Below are positions 42,460 through 52,479 of a DNA stretch of 64,000 nt, in pieces. The notes under the pieces were generated by a model, which did no database searches, was not told the origin of the DNA, and was given only the letters and a program-made list of their open reading frames with translations. Every line of letters starts with the position of its first letter. The stretch's first letter is position 1. The position numbers and the translations under genes were made by a program. The stretch comes from Apostichopus japonicus (Eukaryota; Echinodermata; Holothuroidea; Aspidochirotida; Stichopodidae): NCBI RefSeq assembly GCF_037975245.1, contig NC_092564.1, positions 28,070,984 through 28,134,983 on the forward strand, given 5' to 3'.

Positions 42460-42690
42460 TAATTAGAAAGAAGTGTACAGTCAATACATACAGCTACAGT
42501 CAATACCCACAACACGGTGTACATAGCAGAGATGGTCTACATAAAAAATAACAAGGTATCACGTTTCATTACTGTCTGCATTTTGTAGCGACAAGAAGAA
42601 AACTTCACATGCAAGCAACGGAAAGTTAACTTTTTCAGAACGCGGCACGCGGTTTGGGGCGAGTCTTAAATGCCCTTTAAGGATAGAGGA
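42460..42690 (-). repeat. Interspersed repeat R1, copy 2
   Basis: Inverse of 16880-17105 with roughly 70-75 percent identity by eye. The parallel stretches of peptide in both copies suggest a shared ancestral sequence, but no intact frame remains. Confidence 0.6.
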
Positions 42691-43869
42691 CTTGCGAGTC
42701 ATATTCTGAAAGTAAATTTTACTTCTGGGGAACAGTCCATCCACCAGTAAGGAAAATTTTTCTTTTTTATGGCTAAGTACTCCTGGGAGGGTGGTAAATT
42801 GCCAAGGCTGCAGGACAGCCTCCCAGTAAATTCAGCTTCCCCCAACTCTAATGTTAAGTTTAATTTGCATGTTGTCTCTATTTTGCTGTAGGCCTAAACA
42901 CTTCCAATTTGAAACGTATTTGCTTGTATTCTTTTCCCTTACTCTGAAAGCTGCTTGTCTGCTTGTTCCATGGCCGTCTTTGCTAACCTGCTTACCCTTC
43001 ACACGGCTCAATCAGGCTTGCCACTGCTCCCCTGACACACTGAGAATTACTGTTTTCTACCAAGTACTCTACTACTTAATTCTACTAGGATAGGCATAGT
43101 CTTCTCATCATCTACTTGATAGACTATGTCTGGAATTATATTGCCTAGCCTGACTTAAATTTGGCCTATCTTTAGTCCCGCAGCTGTTTCTTAGTGTTAC
43201 TGTTACTAGTGTTAGGCATAGTCCTAGTCCCAGGTCAAGGGTAGGTAGGAACAGGTGCATGAGAAGGCATATGCAGCTGGTTGGGTATTGGCGTTACGCC
43301 AAACTTAATTACAGGGTAATAAAATTTCTGTGCTGATGTTTGTAACGTGTGTATACAGTAAATAGTGCACTTAATAGCCTAGCAAACTAGTCACATGCTG
43401 TACCACTGTATTCCGTGTACACCATTACATATTAACCCTATCCTAACTACACCTAGTCAATACCGTATACGGTATACCAAATCCCTGGTACCAACTGGTC
43501 TCGGACGAGTGCGTTTTAGCTCAATGTGAAGCTTGAACGAAGGTCTGAATGTTTCCGGTGGATACAAACAAATGTCTCTTCGGATGCGTTTCAGATGTCT
43601 ATGGAGTACTATTATCTGATGTATTTCAGCCAAGTAATCATACAGAATTTATTTCTGAAGCAAAGTAGAGACATACGAGTCCCTACAGAAAAACTATAGG
43701 CCCTATTTGGCATTATGACGGTCTCGTTTTTAATGACCAATTATCAATGACCAATGACCAATGACCAATAATAATGACCAATTATCAAATATGGCCATAC
43801 CAAGCCAGATAAATACCTAGGCCTATATCCTGATATGAATTCACGCCAGATATGGTTATCATGGTTTAT
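42691..43869. other. No gene recognised
   Basis: Mixed sequence up to the Ty3/gypsy element, with a small tandem of AATGACCAATGACCAAT near 43730-43790. No exon assigned. Confidence 0.4.
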
Positions 43870-43874
43870 CCCAC

Positions 43875-44047
43875 TGTTATACCCTGGATTAATGGAGGAT
43901 TATCCTGATTCCTAGCGATATAACAAGAAGACAAATGCTAAGTGTTTACAGCACATGCGGCCATATTGAACTGTTTATTTTCCATCAGGTCACATGCATG
44001 TCACAACAACTTTACCAAAATAGATGGCGATATACTGATATATAACA
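43875..44047 (-). repeat. 3' LTR of the Ty3/gypsy element
   Basis: 173 bp, TG...CA bounded, apparently identical to 48472-48644. The adjacent polypurine tract is at 44048-44059. Confidence 0.97.
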
Positions 44048-44214
44048 CTCCTTCCTACCAGATGATGAAACACTCAAATATTTTTCCTCAATAAACTCAA
44101 CTTTTATTAAATCAATCAATTTTTTATCAAATCATAAACAACTCAACTTTTATTAAATCAATCAATTTTTTTTTATCAAATCAAGCAACCAAAACTAACA
44201 ACTTGAGGGTATAG

Positions 44215-44445
44215 TTAAATCTCTAACCTCTTGGGTGGTCTGACAACTCTGCCTGACCTGGTTACTGTAGCTGATGGTGCAGGTGACTCTGCTACCACAA
44301 CTGGGGTTTGACCTGTGTGGACAGGACTACCAGATACTACTGGTGATGTGGTGGAAGGTCCTGGCTGATCCAAGTTAGAGCTCTGCCCTAATTCCCTAGT
44401 TGTCTGAGGTACATTAACTGGAACTGACACAACATCAGCATCCAT
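44215..44445 (-). CDS. Pol C-terminal tail in a shifted frame
   Basis: A Pro/Ser/Thr-rich frame ends R-S-G-R-V-V-R-P-P-K-R-L, the usual C-terminus of this group of gypsy Pol proteins. It overlaps the end of the main frame in another frame. Either a single-base change has cut the tail off Pol, or the tail is made separately. Confidence 0.7.
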   Translation of the reverse strand: MDADVVSVPVNVPQTTRELGQSSNLDQPGPSTTSPVVSGSPVHTGQTPVVVAESPAPSATVTRSGRVVRPPKRLEI

Positions 44446-47400
44446 AGGGGAGTTGATGTTTGGTTTCCAGCCATAGCATTTGCACCAGTATCGTCAGGGA
44501 TAAGATGATCTGAGTGTACAAACCTACGATTGTTGCCAGGGATCCTAACAATATATGTACGAGGCCCCTTGACTTTCACTATGGTACCAGGAATCCATCG
44601 ATCCTTCCCCCCTCTAACATTTCGCACCCTCACTGGTTGATAAAGGTCGAACTGCCGCACTGATGAACTGCGGTCCCTTTGCTGTTTTGCAGCATCCTGT
44701 CTCTTTTCCACCTTCCTCTGCAGGCTAGGTTTCACTAAAGAGAGCCTAGTCCTTGGGGATCTCTTAAGAAATAACTCTGATGGAGTTTTCCCGGTAGTTG
44801 TGTTCGGGGTATTTCTAAGAGTAAATAAAACATTAGCTACCTTGTGACCCAATGTCTCCCCACTTGACTTAGCAAAAGCATTCTTGAAAGTTTGAACATT
44901 GCGTTCTGCAAGCCCATTCGTAGCTGGATGGTATGGAGGAGTGAGAGTATGGTCCACACCATTGGACTTCAGAAAGTTCTGAAATTCCTCAGATCTAAAC
45001 TGAGGACCATTATCACTTACTAGCTGAATGGGTAACCCATAACGTGCAAAAAGTGTTCTCAACACATTAATCGTGGCAGTACTTGTTGTGGTATTCATTG
45101 GTAATACCTCCAACCACTTTGAATGGCTATCCACCACTAGCAAGAAATTCTGACCTTTGACCTCTGCATAGTCTATGTGAACCCGCTGCCACGGCTGTGT
45201 GGCCCATGGCCATAACAGCAATGGTTCAGGGTTAGGCGCCTTCTGCACTTGTATACATTGCGTGCACCGCCTAACTTTATCCTCAATATCCTTGTCTAAA
45301 CCTGGCCACCATACATAACACCTAGCAAGTGCCTTCATCCGACTCATGCCCGGATGACATTCATGAAGTTCACTCAGGATAAGCTCATGCAATTTGGATG
45401 GAATAATTACTCTACGCCCCCAAATAAGGCATCCATCCTCCAGGGATAGCTCATCTCTGCGTGTGAAGTATGGTTGTATGGCAGGGTCCACACAATGATT
45501 TGGCCAGCCTGATAGGGTAAACTCTAAAACTTTGGCTAAAACTGGGTCCTTGTCTGTATGTTTTGAAATTTCAGTCGCAGTAATAGGGGTTTCCATTAGG
45601 ACTGTCTCAAAAACAAAATACTCCTCTGGGTCACCACTAGAGGCTTCCCCAACTGGGAGTCTGCTGAGCAAATCTGCATTTGCATTCTTTGCGGAAGAGC
45701 GGTACTCAATATTGTACTGATATGCGGACAATAACACTGCCCATCTCTGCATCCGAGCTGCCGCCAAAGCCGGGATGCCATGTTTTGGTCCGAAGATCTT
45801 AGTCAACGGTTGGTGATCTGTGATAAGTGTGAAATTAGTGCCATACAAATACAAGTGGAATTTCTTGATCCCAAAAATAATGGCAAGAGCCTCTTTTTCG
45901 ATTTGGGCATAATTCTTCTCGGTCTGACTCAATGTCCTAGAGGCATATGCTATGGGGCGATCTGAACCATCTGGATATCGATGGCCCAAAACAGCTCCAA
46001 GTCCACATGGACTAGCATCCACACTCAACACTAGAGGTTTATTTGGATCAAAATGGGTGAGCACCTGATTACTAGCTAAAGCATTCTTTGCATTAACAAA
46101 AGCTTGCTCACAGTCATCACTCCAGACCCAATTAATGTTGTGTTGCAGTAGGGCATACAATGGTTGCATCTGAGAAGAGAGATTCCTTACAAATTTGCCA
46201 TAATAGTTAACCATGCCCAGAAAGGACTTCAATTCAGATACATTGGTTGGTCGAGGTGCCTTTTGTATGGCCTCGATTTTGTCCTGCAAAGGGCTCACAC
46301 CTTCACTGGTGAGCTCATGACCAAGATACCTGATCTTTGATTTCATGAATTGACATTTTGTGCCATTCAGCCGAACATTGTGCATGTTTAACCTCGCAAA
46401 CACTGCTTCGAGGGCCTTAAGGTGACTATTCTCATTCTCAGTTGCAATCAAGATATCATCTATGTAACAAAATACATTGTCTAATCCAGATAATATTTTG
46501 TCCATCGTTTCCTGGAAAATAGCTGGTGCAGTTTTCACTCCATAACACAAACGTTTTGGTGACAGTAACCCCTTATGTGTATTCATTACTAGGAGCCTAG
46601 CTGATTCGTCATCAAGAAACAGCTGATTGAAAGCACCAGATAAATCAAGCACTGAAAATACCTTAGGGTGTGTACCTCCCTGTGCCAGTTTTGCAAATAA
46701 ATCATTAGTATTTGGTAATTTGTATCCCTTATCTTCAATACAATCATTCAAAGCTTTGTAGTCTCCACATACTCTTATTTCACCGTTTCCCTTCTGTACA
46801 TGCACAACTGGTGAGGCCCATTCACTATAGTTGACTTGGGTAACTATATCATTCTTGATAAGTTTCTCATATTCATTTTCCACCTTTGACAACAATGAGT
46901 AAGGCACTGGCCTACTCTTTTGGTATTTGGGTCTACTTTTTGCTTTCACCCTCAACCTAGCAGAGAATCCCTTAATACCCATTTCCCTAGATGAGAACAT
47001 TTTCTGATTTTGACTCAACAAATTTTCCAAGGTTGGTGACACAGGATTCCCCAAATTTTGGATTCCAACCTTTGCTGGTTTTGGCTCAGATACCACAAAA
47101 ATATTCTCCCAGTCTAGTTTGATTTTACTCAAGTGGTCTCTGCCGAAAAGGGATGGACGGCTTCCCTTGACAACCAATAAATCCATCCTACAACTAGAAC
47201 CTCCATACTTTGCCGTGACTACAATACTCCCTATCACAGGCACCTTTTCACCTGAATAGCCACGTAGGGTTATATTGGTATCCTTTATGGGGTAATGGGC
47301 CAAACTGGACTTGTACACATGCTCCGAAATGGTGGAACGAGCTGCACCGGTATCAATTTCCATGGTTATTGGAACATTAGTGTCCCCTACCACTAACGTA

Positions 47401-48410
47401 ATCAAATACGGCTTATTGGTCTTTACACCTGATAATGTATGATATAAACCATAATGTAAATCACTTTCATCAGTATTAACACTATCTACATACTGTTCAT
47501 TAGTGTCCTTATTACTAGAACTAACGTTAGGCTCACCATCCTCCATAGGCCTATAGCTAGTTGAGACGGAGTGGTTGCGGTGACCCCCTGTCCTTGTCTG
47601 ATTCTGCGAACTGTTCTGGCTTTGAGGTCCCTTAGCTCCAGATCGGCAAGCTCTTTGAATATGACCCTTCTTCCCGCAAGAATGACAGTTTACCTCACGA
47701 AACCTGCAATCATCGGACTTGTGGTTGCTTCCCCCGCAGCGATAGCATGATTGTGCACTGTTAGCTTGCCAGGGTTGATTAGGCCTATTGTGCTTGTCGT
47801 TGTTTCTAGTCCCCTGACCCCTTCGTCCTTGACCTTGAGGGCTCCGCCAATTCAATCTGTTTGTACTCACAGAACTTCCTGCATCGATATGTTCCCTTGT
47901 TGCTATGCCAGCCATTTCGTCTGCAAGACACTTGGTTTTAGCTTTTTCAAACGTCAGATCAGCGGTTGAGAGTAGCTGCGTTTGAGTTTTCACAAATCTT
48001 GTGTGCAGTCCCGAGACCAGTCTGTCTCGCAGTGCCTCCAGTAGAAATGCGTTGAAATCGCAATGGGTTGCTAAGTTCTTCAAGCGAACAATAAAGTCTG
48101 CAACTGACTCGGTTTCAGACTGTGAAGCAGCCCAAAATTTAAAACGTTCAGCGATCACGATCGGTTTCGGTGAAAAATGTCCTTTCAGGATGGTTTTCAG
48201 ATGCGCGTACGTCTGTGTACACGGCTTGTCTGGGCTACATACCGTTTTCAAGAGCTTGAAAGTGTCAGCGCCCACCATAGCGAGAAAAAAATTAGCCTGT
48301 CTCGCCTCGGCAATATCGTTTGCCACTATAAAGGCATCGCAGCGATCTGCGTAATCTTCGAAGCTTTCGACTGTGTTGTCAAACGGCCCGATATTCCCGT
48401 AAACTGCCAT
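44388..48410 (-). CDS. Ty3/gypsy Gag-Pol polyprotein
   Basis: One frame of 1,340 codons from the ATG at 48410. It holds a gag domain (1-200); two CCHC zinc knuckles near 220-260 (C-Y-R-C-G-G-S-N-H and C-H-S-C-G-K-K-G-H); an aspartic protease with D-T-G-A near 352; and reverse transcriptase with Y-I-D-D near 647. RNase H follows (D-A-S near 797), then integrase with an H-H-C-C zinc region (about 1016-1045) and the catalytic core (D-Y-A-E-V near 1078, S-D-N-G-P near 1133, glutamate after Y-H-P-A-T-N-G). All catalytic signatures are present. The last 25 residues are not typical; the expected tail sits in an overlapping frame. Confidence 0.96.
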   Translation of the reverse strand: MAVYGNIGPFDNTVESFEDYADRCDAFIVANDIAEARQANFFLAMVGADTFKLLKTVCSPDKPCTQTYAHLKTILKGHFSPKPIVIAERFKFWAASQSETESVADFIVRLKNLATHCDFNAFLLEALRDRLVSGLHTRFVKTQTQLLSTADLTFEKAKTKCLADEMAGIATREHIDAGSSVSTNRLNWRSPQGQGRRGQGTRNNDKHNRPNQPWQANSAQSCYRCGGSNHKSDDCRFREVNCHSCGKKGHIQRACRSGAKGPQSQNSSQNQTRTGGHRNHSVSTSYRPMEDGEPNVSSSNKDTNEQYVDSVNTDESDLHYGLYHTLSGVKTNKPYLITLVVGDTNVPITMEIDTGAARSTISEHVYKSSLAHYPIKDTNITLRGYSGEKVPVIGSIVVTAKYGGSSCRMDLLVVKGSRPSLFGRDHLSKIKLDWENIFVVSEPKPAKVGIQNLGNPVSPTLENLLSQNQKMFSSREMGIKGFSARLRVKAKSRPKYQKSRPVPYSLLSKVENEYEKLIKNDIVTQVNYSEWASPVVHVQKGNGEIRVCGDYKALNDCIEDKGYKLPNTNDLFAKLAQGGTHPKVFSVLDLSGAFNQLFLDDESARLLVMNTHKGLLSPKRLCYGVKTAPAIFQETMDKILSGLDNVFCYIDDILIATENENSHLKALEAVFARLNMHNVRLNGTKCQFMKSKIRYLGHELTSEGVSPLQDKIEAIQKAPRPTNVSELKSFLGMVNYYGKFVRNLSSQMQPLYALLQHNINWVWSDDCEQAFVNAKNALASNQVLTHFDPNKPLVLSVDASPCGLGAVLGHRYPDGSDRPIAYASRTLSQTEKNYAQIEKEALAIIFGIKKFHLYLYGTNFTLITDHQPLTKIFGPKHGIPALAAARMQRWAVLLSAYQYNIEYRSSAKNANADLLSRLPVGEASSGDPEEYFVFETVLMETPITATEISKHTDKDPVLAKVLEFTLSGWPNHCVDPAIQPYFTRRDELSLEDGCLIWGRRVIIPSKLHELILSELHECHPGMSRMKALARCYVWWPGLDKDIEDKVRRCTQCIQVQKAPNPEPLLLWPWATQPWQRVHIDYAEVKGQNFLLVVDSHSKWLEVLPMNTTTSTATINVLRTLFARYGLPIQLVSDNGPQFRSEEFQNFLKSNGVDHTLTPPYHPATNGLAERNVQTFKNAFAKSSGETLGHKVANVLFTLRNTPNTTTGKTPSELFLKRSPRTRLSLVKPSLQRKVEKRQDAAKQQRDRSSSVRQFDLYQPVRVRNVRGGKDRWIPGTIVKVKGPRTYIVRIPGNNRRFVHSDHLIPDDTGANAMAGNQTSTPLWMLMLCQFQLMYLRQLGN

Positions 48411-48471
48411 GTTTACGATACAGAAATATTCTGGGTTAAATTATAGGTTCTTCCTTAGTTCGTCGCCAGTT

Positions 48472-48644
48472 TGTTATACCCTGGATTAATGGAGGATTAT
48501 CCTGATTCCTAGCGATATAACAAGAAGACAAATGCTAAGTGTTTACAGCACATGCGGCCATATTGAACTGTTTATTTTCCATCAGGTCACATGCATGTCA
48601 CAACAACTTTACCAAAATAGATGGCGATATACTGATATATAACA
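48472..48644 (-). repeat. 5' LTR of the Ty3/gypsy element
   Basis: 173 bp, apparently identical to the 3' LTR. It should carry the promoter and the transcription start of the element. Confidence 0.97.
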
Positions 48645-49914
48645 CCCACCATTCAGATGCATGTACGCCCAACCAACTTTCCCCCGACCCGAGGTATATT
48701 ATTTATCATCTAGTAAAGTGTTGTACATGAAGTGTGTGGTCCTCCCCACCCACCTCACCACCCAACCCACCTTGCCAACTCAACAAACAAGGCAAGCAAA
48801 AATATCTTTGAATGTATGCTTCGGTGGGTGGGGAGGGGCAGAAAATGTGAATTTGCCAGGATATTGCAATTCATTGCCATATATTGTATGTGTTTTAGAT
48901 CCTCCTGCAAGCAGGAACTCGCGAAGCAGCCATCATTGGCTTATCAAAGCTGCCAGCTGACCGAACTCAATCTCTTAGATCCATATTTATCGTCCATGAT
49001 TATGAATTGTCAATTGTCAACAACTCTGTAACTGGACGACATACATTAATCTCAGTGGCGGAGCGTCCATACAGTACCTATTACCCAGATGTTATGTAAA
49101 TAATTAAAAACAGCCTCCCTCCTCATAAAACACGATGATCTATGTCCCTCAATAATCTAAAGCATGGATGAACTCTCAACTTTAGGCATATTCCAAAGTT
49201 TTTCCACAAAAGAGCTACAGAACCTACTACACACAAATTATGTAAATGTCACTGAACGGCATCCGTAGGGACATCGTTTTTTGGTCCACATTTGAGTTTC
49301 CATCATATCTTTAATCTGCTTTTCATACATATCTTTTATTGTGATTGTTATAATGACCACATCTTATGACTTTTGAGTCGTTTTTCTGTATCCAGTGGGA
49401 TTGTCTCGCTGAGATATAAAAGGATGAATTTTCCGTACGTTTTCACGGTAGGCCCCTCTGTTCAAGGTCAATGCACGACTATAACATTAGGTCCACTAAG
49501 TGCGGATATTGGTCTCCATTTGCCACTATTGCAGTAAACCCAACCGAGCAACGTATCTACGGTGTCTCCTAAAAGACATCATTATTAACAAAGTCGAAAC
49601 TAATTTTTAGTCTCTTTGGTGTCATTTTAAAAGTATTTCTGATTACATTACGTACAGATTCGCCCTCCCTGCTTTTCTATGAGAAAGGTACATATGGGAA
49701 ATATGACAATGACCGTGATAAAATCAATTTCAAGATTACGAGCGATCAATTTGTTTCAAAAAATGGTTGAAAAGTCACATGAATTCCTCCTCATTCATTC
49801 CTTTTATTTGAGCATGTTGAACGCTTGCGATAACATGTCATTACGAATCATTGCAGACGCTCACCCAAACCGTTAAAAAATACCCCCACCCTACCCCTTC
49901 TCTTCCTACACTGC

Positions 49915-50303
49915 GCTCCCAACAGTGGCGGAGCGTCCATACAGTCAGGGGCGGGTGCCCCCCCCCCCCCGACGGACTCAAATGGACTGCTGGCGCCCTT
50001 TTCAGCTATTTACCACGTTTTACTTATTCGCGATTATTGACTTTTTTATTGCGCTCTCATCTACCTATTGTCATTTGTCACATTTTGTTGGCGATGACAC
50101 CTATTTATTCTTCGTTTATCTGCAAATTAGCAAGGCCCGGAAAGGGTCATTTCCGGCGATCTAGGGAGTATCTTTACTCAAAAAAATTCTGTACGCTCCG
50201 CGCCAACCCGTGGTGGCGCTCCGCTTAGATAAAGTCGAAAGCGCCCTTATAGACCATTTTCGCCCCTCTGACCAATACCCCTAGCTCCGCCACTGGCTCC
50301 CAA
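49915..50303. mobile_element. Nested hAT MITE, 373 bp
   Basis: Ends CAGTGGCGGAGCG and GCTCCGCCACTG at 49923 and 50295, with the 8-bp duplication GCTCCCAA on both sides. It is the reference copy for the fragments at 28.3 and 52.0 kb. Confidence 0.93.
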
Positions 50304-50439
50304 TCATTCTTCCCCGTCAATCCGTCTAGTATCCCCCCCCCCCCTCCCCAACCGAACCTCGTTTGTTAAAGGAATATCTAATGATTAGAGACACTTATTC
50401 TAATGTTAGATCAGCAAAGAGCAAGCAATAATAATGATT

Positions 50440-51060
50440 TTATCACAAAGATTTTATTTTAATTTCTTAGTTACACCGTCATTTAACTTCCCACTCAATC
50501 CTACACTCCCTGATACCCTTCCATCCCAATGTAGGAAACTTCATCGTAACACGCAGCACGCAACGATATTTGTTCTACTTAATTGAAAGTTACTGAGTCT
50601 CACAACTTAAAAGCATTTTTTTCTTCAAAATAGATTAGTGAAAGTTACAGTTTTAAGTAATAAATTAGAAGCATCTCTTGCATTGTATTATCGGCCTATA
50701 TAGTCTTCCGATGAGCGTAACTTAGGGTTGAAAGAAATCAGTGAGAGCAGGCAGTAATGATATTAACAGAAATATATATATTTTCAAATCTCTTATTGAA
50801 CGAATTATCATCCCCCCTGGTTACATCGTCATTTAACTCTTCCCATCCTGCCCTAGCTACACTTCTTCACCTCACACACTCCGCTCCTAGGGTTAAAAGA
50901 AATCAGCGAGGGCAGGCAGTAATGATATTTACTTACATTAATGATTTTTTTTCAAATCTCATTTAGGACGAATTATTAGGTCCCCCTGGTAACATCATTT
51001 ACCCCCCCCCCATTCTCCCCTACCCTTCCTCACACTCACTGCTTCTCTTACACCTAATAT
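50440..51060. repeat. Diverged tandem units of about 160 bp within the hAT composite
   Basis: GAAATCAGTGAGAGCAGGCAG at 50736 recurs as GAAATCAGCGAGGGCAGGCAG at 50899. GTTACATCGTCATTTAACT-like blocks occur at 50470, 50820 and 50985. Confidence 0.6.
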
Positions 51061-52479
51061 ATGAGATATCCTCGTAAAGCGTGATGATCTAGGTCACTCA
51101 TTAATCTAATGCATTGGAGGAACTCGAAACTTTCTTCCTTATCCGCATATTCCAAGCTTTCTCCAAGAAAAGAGTTACAGTACCTATTACCCAGATGTTA
51201 TGTAAATAATTAAAAACAGCCTCCCTCCTCATAAAACGTGATGATTTATGTCCCTCGTTAATCTAAAGCATAGATGAACTCTCAACTTTAAGCATTTTCC
51301 AAAGTTTTTCCACAAAAGAGCTACAGAAGTTAACAGAACCTACTACACACAAATTATGTAAATGTCACTGAACGGCATCCGTAGGGACATCGTTTTTTGG
51401 TCCACATTTGAGTTTCCATCATATCTTTAATCTGCTTTTCATACATATCTTTTATTGTGATTGTTATAATGACCACATCTTATGACTTTTGAGTCGTATT
51501 TCTGTATCCAGTGGGATTGTCTCGCTGAGATATAAAAGGATGAATTTTCCGTACGTTTTCACGGTAGGCCCCTCTGTTCAAGGTCAATGCACGACTATAA
51601 CATTAGGTCCACTAAGTGCGGATATTGGTCTCCATTTGCCACTATTGCAGCAAACCCAACCGAACAACGTATCTACGGTGTCTCTTAAAAGACATCATTA
51701 TTAACAAAGTCGAAACTAATTTTTAGTCTCTTTGGTGTCACTTTAAAAGTATTTCTGATTACATTACGTACAGATTCGCCCTCCCTCCTTTTCTATGCGA
51801 TAGGTTCATATGGGAAACATGACAATGACCGTGATAAAATCAATTTCAAGATTACTAGCGATCAATTTGTTTCAAAAAATGGTTGAAAAGTGACATGAAT
51901 TCCTCCTCATTCATTCCTTTTATTTTGAGCATGTTGAACGCTTGCGATAACATGTCATTACGAATCATTGCAAACGCTCACCCAAAACCATTAAAAAATA
52001 TCGCCCCTCCCCTTCCTACACTGCCCTCCCAACAGTGATGGAGTGTCCATACAGTCAGGGGCGGAATCCCCCCCCCCCCCGACAGACTCAAATGGACTGC
52101 TGGCGCCCTTTTCAGCTCTTTACCACTTTTTACTTATTCGCGATTATTGACTTTTTTATTGCGCTCTCATCTACCTATTGTCATTTGTCACATTTTGTTG
52201 GCGTTGACACCTATTTATTCTTTGTTTATCTGCAAATTAGGAAGTCCCGGAAAGGGTCATTTCCGGCGATCTAGGGAGTATCTTTACTCAAAAAAATTCT
52301 GTACGCTCTGCGCCAACCTGTGTTGGCGCTCCGCTTAGATAAAGTCGAAAGCGCCCATACAGACCATTCTCGCCCCTCTGACCAATAACCCTAGCTCCGC
52401 CACTGATTAATCTTGGAGTGTTTCGAACTAGGGACCATATAATTGACAGCCACCAGTTAACCACTGAGCTAACACTCCT

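Larger units (their letters stand above)
43870..48649 (-). mobile_element. Ty3/gypsy LTR retrotransposon, structurally complete
   Basis: The element is 43875-48644 (4,770 bp), flanked by the 5-bp duplication CCCAC. Both 173-bp LTRs start TGTTAT and end TAACA and look identical base for base, so the insertion is recent. On the minus strand the 5' LTR is followed within a few bases by TGGCGACGAACTAAGG, a plausible primer-binding site. The polypurine tract GGTAGGAAGGAG precedes the 3' LTR. Gag and Pol form one long frame, and no envelope-type frame is present. Confidence 0.97.
49045..52413. mobile_element. hAT composite element with internal 1.2-kb duplication
   Basis: The composite is 49053-52405, opening CAGTGGCGGAGCGTCCATAC and closing GCTCCGCCACTG, with ATTAATCT at 49045-49052 and 52406-52413. 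The left end has only 22 bp of the MITE terminus before switching, at a shared ACAG, to other sequence. The right end is a nearly whole MITE (52033-52405). Segments 49073-50295 and 51175-52405 are about 95 percent alike. No transposase is encoded. Confidence 0.85.
48895..52478 (-). mobile_element. SINE family A copy split by a 3.35-kb hAT composite
   Basis: The SINE 3' part is 48895-49052 and its tRNA-like head is 52406-52478 (minus strand GTTAGCTCAGTGGTTAACTG, B-box-like TAGTTCGAAAC). The intervening block is bounded by the 8-bp duplication ATTAATCT. Rejoining over one duplication gives a continuous SINE. Confidence 0.87.

Noticed and set aside
45532-48446. Plus-strand frames of 60-117 codons
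   Set aside because: They are antisense shadows of the intact gypsy Gag-Pol frame.
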